Program-made: the position numbers and the translations under genes
Notes under the pieces: model-generated
Databases searched by the model: none
The model's input: the letters and a program-made list of their open reading frames with translations, nothing else
Told to the model about the DNA's origin: nothing
Shown: positions 60,796-64,000 of the stretch, piece by piece
Numbering within the stretch: the first letter of the stretch is position 1
Layout: each line of letters starts with the position of its first letter
Source of the DNA: Aphrocallistes beatrix
Taxonomy: Eukaryota; Porifera; Hexactinellida; Sceptrulophora; Aphrocallistidae
DNA length: 64,000 nt
Direction of reading: 5' to 3'
Assembly (NCBI GenBank): GCA_963281255.1
Contig: OY725504.1
Span: forward strand, 310,001-374,000

Positions 60796-63700
60796 GTGAG
60801 TTTAAAAATTTAAATTTAATATTTATATATTCTTAAATATTCTTAAATATTCAAATATACGATTGTCAGTTCTATTTGTTTTTTGGATAAACAATTTGTT
60901 TATTTTACTCTCGAATTTTGTTTGTTTGAATCAAGATTTAATCAACAAATACATTCACACTGATTGATTAAAATTATTCTGAATTCTAGTCTACTAAACC
61001 ATATTTTGTCTATTTTAACCAAAAGCGTCGCGTTTATATTTTTAGTACTAATATCTCAATTATTCATATTAATAATAACTATTCATATTTAATAATGCGA
61101 AATCATGTTTAGGTCACAGTCGCGCCATAATTGCTTTAAATTGTCTGGCATTTCTTCCGCATTCTTTTGATTATAAATTGCCTGCCGACATTCTATGTAG
61201 CCCAACAGAGCAGCTTTGTTCTGATTGGCTATTTCCCTTGGACCAATTAAAGTGCATTTTTAACAGCTGGGATATTTATTAATTCTCCCAACATCTTAAT
61301 GTCCAATGCTATTATCGACTGAAGTTGTCGAGTTTAAAATTGTGATGCGTTAAACTCTCTGATTAATTACAGAAATATTCAATTAATTAACTTGAATCAA
61401 TAATAACTTTAAAATGCTTCCACTGAGAAAGCTTTACGGTGAATATCAAATTATGTTTACCTCCGCTAATGAAATTATATCATTCATTGTTATTACATTG
61501 ATTGGACGAAAACAACCTCAAATTTTGAAACTCAAGACCAAACAAACCTACCTCAGATGAAGTACGAAGAAAATTGTCTCCATTCGGTTTCCGTTTTGAT
61601 GAGCAAAGAGCTGTAATGTAGTCTTTTTGATTATTTAAAATTGTTTTGTGCGTTGGCATAGATACTCTGACCTTTCTGCAGGTTAAACTACCTAAAATCG
61701 TATCACGTGTTTAGTCATAAGGAAGGTTCTTAGAATTATTACTAAGATTTGAAATTCAACCCAGCGTGTATTGCACAACTCAAAATATCTCAATAGCCAA
61801 TAACATTTCATCTTTAGTGGGATGACGTGTTAGTAAAGTAGAATAGAATTCTGTAATTAGCTATTTTTAATTAATTTGTTGAATTAATATTCATTTATCT
61901 TCGATTCATAAAGTTTCGCTCAGAGACACAATGACGTTTTTAAAAAAACGATGACTTTATTCCACTTCTTTCTTGCTATGAAACTATCATGTGCTGTATC
62001 CACGTATTGCCATTTCATTCACATTTTCAAATGCTTCTTTCTTCACATTATCTTTCGTTCAGTGTAGAATTATCGGGAAATTTGGATATTATTAATAATT
62101 AGATTCAATTAAATCTTTTCCTCAACCAATCATTATCTGATTCACACATTCAATTATCTGATACAGTGAGTCATTTATCTAAAGTAAAAAATTCCAAATA
62201 TTTAAGATTAGTGGATTTGCGTTATCTCCAGACATGATTCCATAAATGTTTAATGAATAATTATTTTAAGATACCACCTGTCTATGATCCGATTGGCTAA
62301 AGGATGTGAAAACATTTACAGACAGAATTTTGGGGGGGTAAATTTGGAATAATGAGAATGTCTTATTTGACTTTTAGAACATGTCTCTATATCATTATGC
62401 AATGATATACCATACCGTTATGGAGCCATCCTAGGAGATCTCTGACCTATTTTATGGTTGTGTTGCAACTACATTTCATTATAAATTTCAACGAATCAGG
62501 GTTGGTAGTGTCAATGATACTTGAAAGTGTAAAATCATTGTGATTTAAGTTACAGTTCTTAATCATCATTAGCAAGGAAGGATAGAGCAAATTTTTGAAC
62601 TTATGTAACTTTCTAAATAGCATTTCACTTAATTTGGTTAAAATAACTAAAATGACTTGTAAGTTATAATTAAGATAAATTTGATCTTCACCGAGAAAAG
62701 TTTCTATAAAATGGCTGATGTTTATTTCTGAAAAATAACTAACTATCAACAAACAAACAAACATTAATATTGATGCGTTTAAAACACATTTTAAAGCATA
62801 TTATGCTATTATAATCACAAATTATACTCAATTCGTTACTTCAAACAAATAAACAATGCCTATCTGTTGACACAAATAATAATCGACTGAACTGTAGACA
62901 CAACTTGTTTACACTGGTTTAGCTTGTTGTTATTTCCCTTAACTAACTTATCCAGTGGAAACTCATTATCATTATCAATTCAAACTTGCGACCATAAGAT
63001 TTCATAAGATCAAACTGAATCCATTGATGCAGCATTCTGCACTTTCCATTCGTTCTAATTAGTCGGAACTTCGACGCTATCAGTTATTCCAAGTTTGGCT
63101 TCAAACGGTTCGAAATGTATGCCATCTCTACTGTGACACCTTCGGCGTCCTGGCTTTGTTTAGGAATATTGTCGAATTCGCTGAGATTTCCTAGAATCAA
63201 ACCAGCTCTTTTGAAATCTTAAATGTGTCTCGAATTACTTGCTAGCTTAAAATGCAATTTTATTGTTAAAAGTATAATTGTTTCTTCAGTTCAATCTGAA
63301 CGTAATCGAGACGAAATTATAGGAGTTGAACTCGAGCATATTGTCTTTACTGTTTAGGATCTGTTTTTCCTTACTTAATTAGTATCAATAACGCATGGCA
63401 ATACTCTTTAGACATTTCAGTAACTGTCTTTGTTAGTAAAATTCAGCTATCACGGAACGATTTATCAAAACGTATTTGAAGAGATGTTAGCAAGTATGAT
63501 CTCAGTTTGTTAGAGAAATCATAGGGAGATACAGCTGCCAATAAATCTACCAAATATCTGGCAAAATCTCTTTTCATTCGTCGTTTGCTGTTAGAACCTA
63601 AAACATCCTAGTTAGATCAGCTGGGGTTTGTCTAAATTAGGATTTTCGATGTTAAGGTTTTACAGCAAGACCTGACATCATGTCACATGGAGAAATAGGA

Positions 63701-64000
63701 AGTTCTTTAGAAAATACCTCAGTTTCACTGAGGATATGTGGTTAGCAGGTGCTCTCTTATAGTACATATGCACATACCACAATTATACCCGTCTATTAGT
63801 TATGCAATGTCAACTTCCTTATTTAGTCTAGCTATTAGCGTGCTTGTGTTTTAAGATAGTTTCCCCGTGCATTAATTAGCTGATATCTCCATACATTAGC
63901 ATCAGGATACTGTACTGCTGCATGAAAGAGATAGTTCCTGATCTAAATTCCATAAATTTTCAAATTCTAAATCGAGAGGTTTACGGTCATAGGTGCATAT
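60796..64000. other. Probable first intron or intergenic region, to window end
   Basis: AT-rich. Two possible minus-strand exons are noted: 62727-62447, after a TTATTTTTCAG acceptor, with a helical, HEAT-like reading (LVILTKLSEMLFRKLHKFKN); and 63190-63084, after TTGATTCTAG, reading EFDNIPKQSQDAEGVTVEMA. Neither is tied to a known gene. Nothing else recognised. Confidence 0.35.

Overview
The window is nuclear DNA of an animal: introns are GT-AG, and the genes include MEF2, SFSWAP, HENMT1, KRTCAP2, GOLGA7, an ATF7IP-like gene and a mitochondrial ribosomal protein. Base composition is AT-rich (about two thirds A+T by eye), genes are compact, and very short DNA-transposon relics fill the gaps. 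A family of coiled-coil plus NHL-repeat proteins without RING or B-box suggests an early-branching invertebrate. A glass sponge would fit, but that is inference only.

Layout. 1-5.4 kb: a tandem repeat, an intronless NHL gene (-), and KRTCAP2 (-), which I rebuilt from five small exons with consistent phases. 5.5-21.3 kb: SFSWAP (+), nine exons. Its two long introns enclose four intronless genes: two HENMT1 paralogues head to head, a coiled-coil gene, and a 1513-residue RhoGEF of the ARHGEF10/17 type. 21.3-26.8 kb: a decayed NHL locus with a 5'-truncated copy, a copy carrying one in-frame stop, a fossil retroelement integrase fragment, and a stray copy of a MEF2 exon edge. 28.3-34.3 kb: MEF2 (-), twelve coding exons. 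36.8-40.5 kb: MRPS28 (-) and an unidentified two-exon coiled-coil gene (-). 41-45.1 kb: two intact NHL genes in a segmental duplication. 45.5-47.2 kb: RRP15 (-) and GOLGA7 (-). 49.4-55.4 kb: an ATF7IP-like gene (+), six exons, one of which encodes a C2H2 finger. 55.4-60.6 kb: gene-free and crowded with nested MITEs. 60.68 kb: a TATA-box promoter and the probable first exon of an NDE1/NDEL1-type gene that runs off the window.

The genes do not form one pathway. HENMT1 methylates piRNA 3' ends. SFSWAP is a splicing regulator, MEF2 a MADS-box transcription factor, and ATF7IP a partner of the H3K9 methyltransferase SETDB1. RRP15 and MRPS28 serve ribosome biogenesis and mitochondrial translation; KRTCAP2 is an oligosaccharyltransferase subunit and GOLGA7 a palmitoyltransferase partner.

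The most unusual signals are: (1) a ten-base CTA(A/T)4TAG word repeated about thirty times that forms the 3' splice site of several introns in three genes, often doubled; (2) a near-identical block shared by the two otherwise diverged inverted HENMT1 genes, which looks like gene conversion; (3) four intronless genes inside two SFSWAP introns; (4) strong excess of T-box-like and CRE-like words; (5) a three-layer nested transposon whose empty site survives in the neighbouring duplicated NHL unit.
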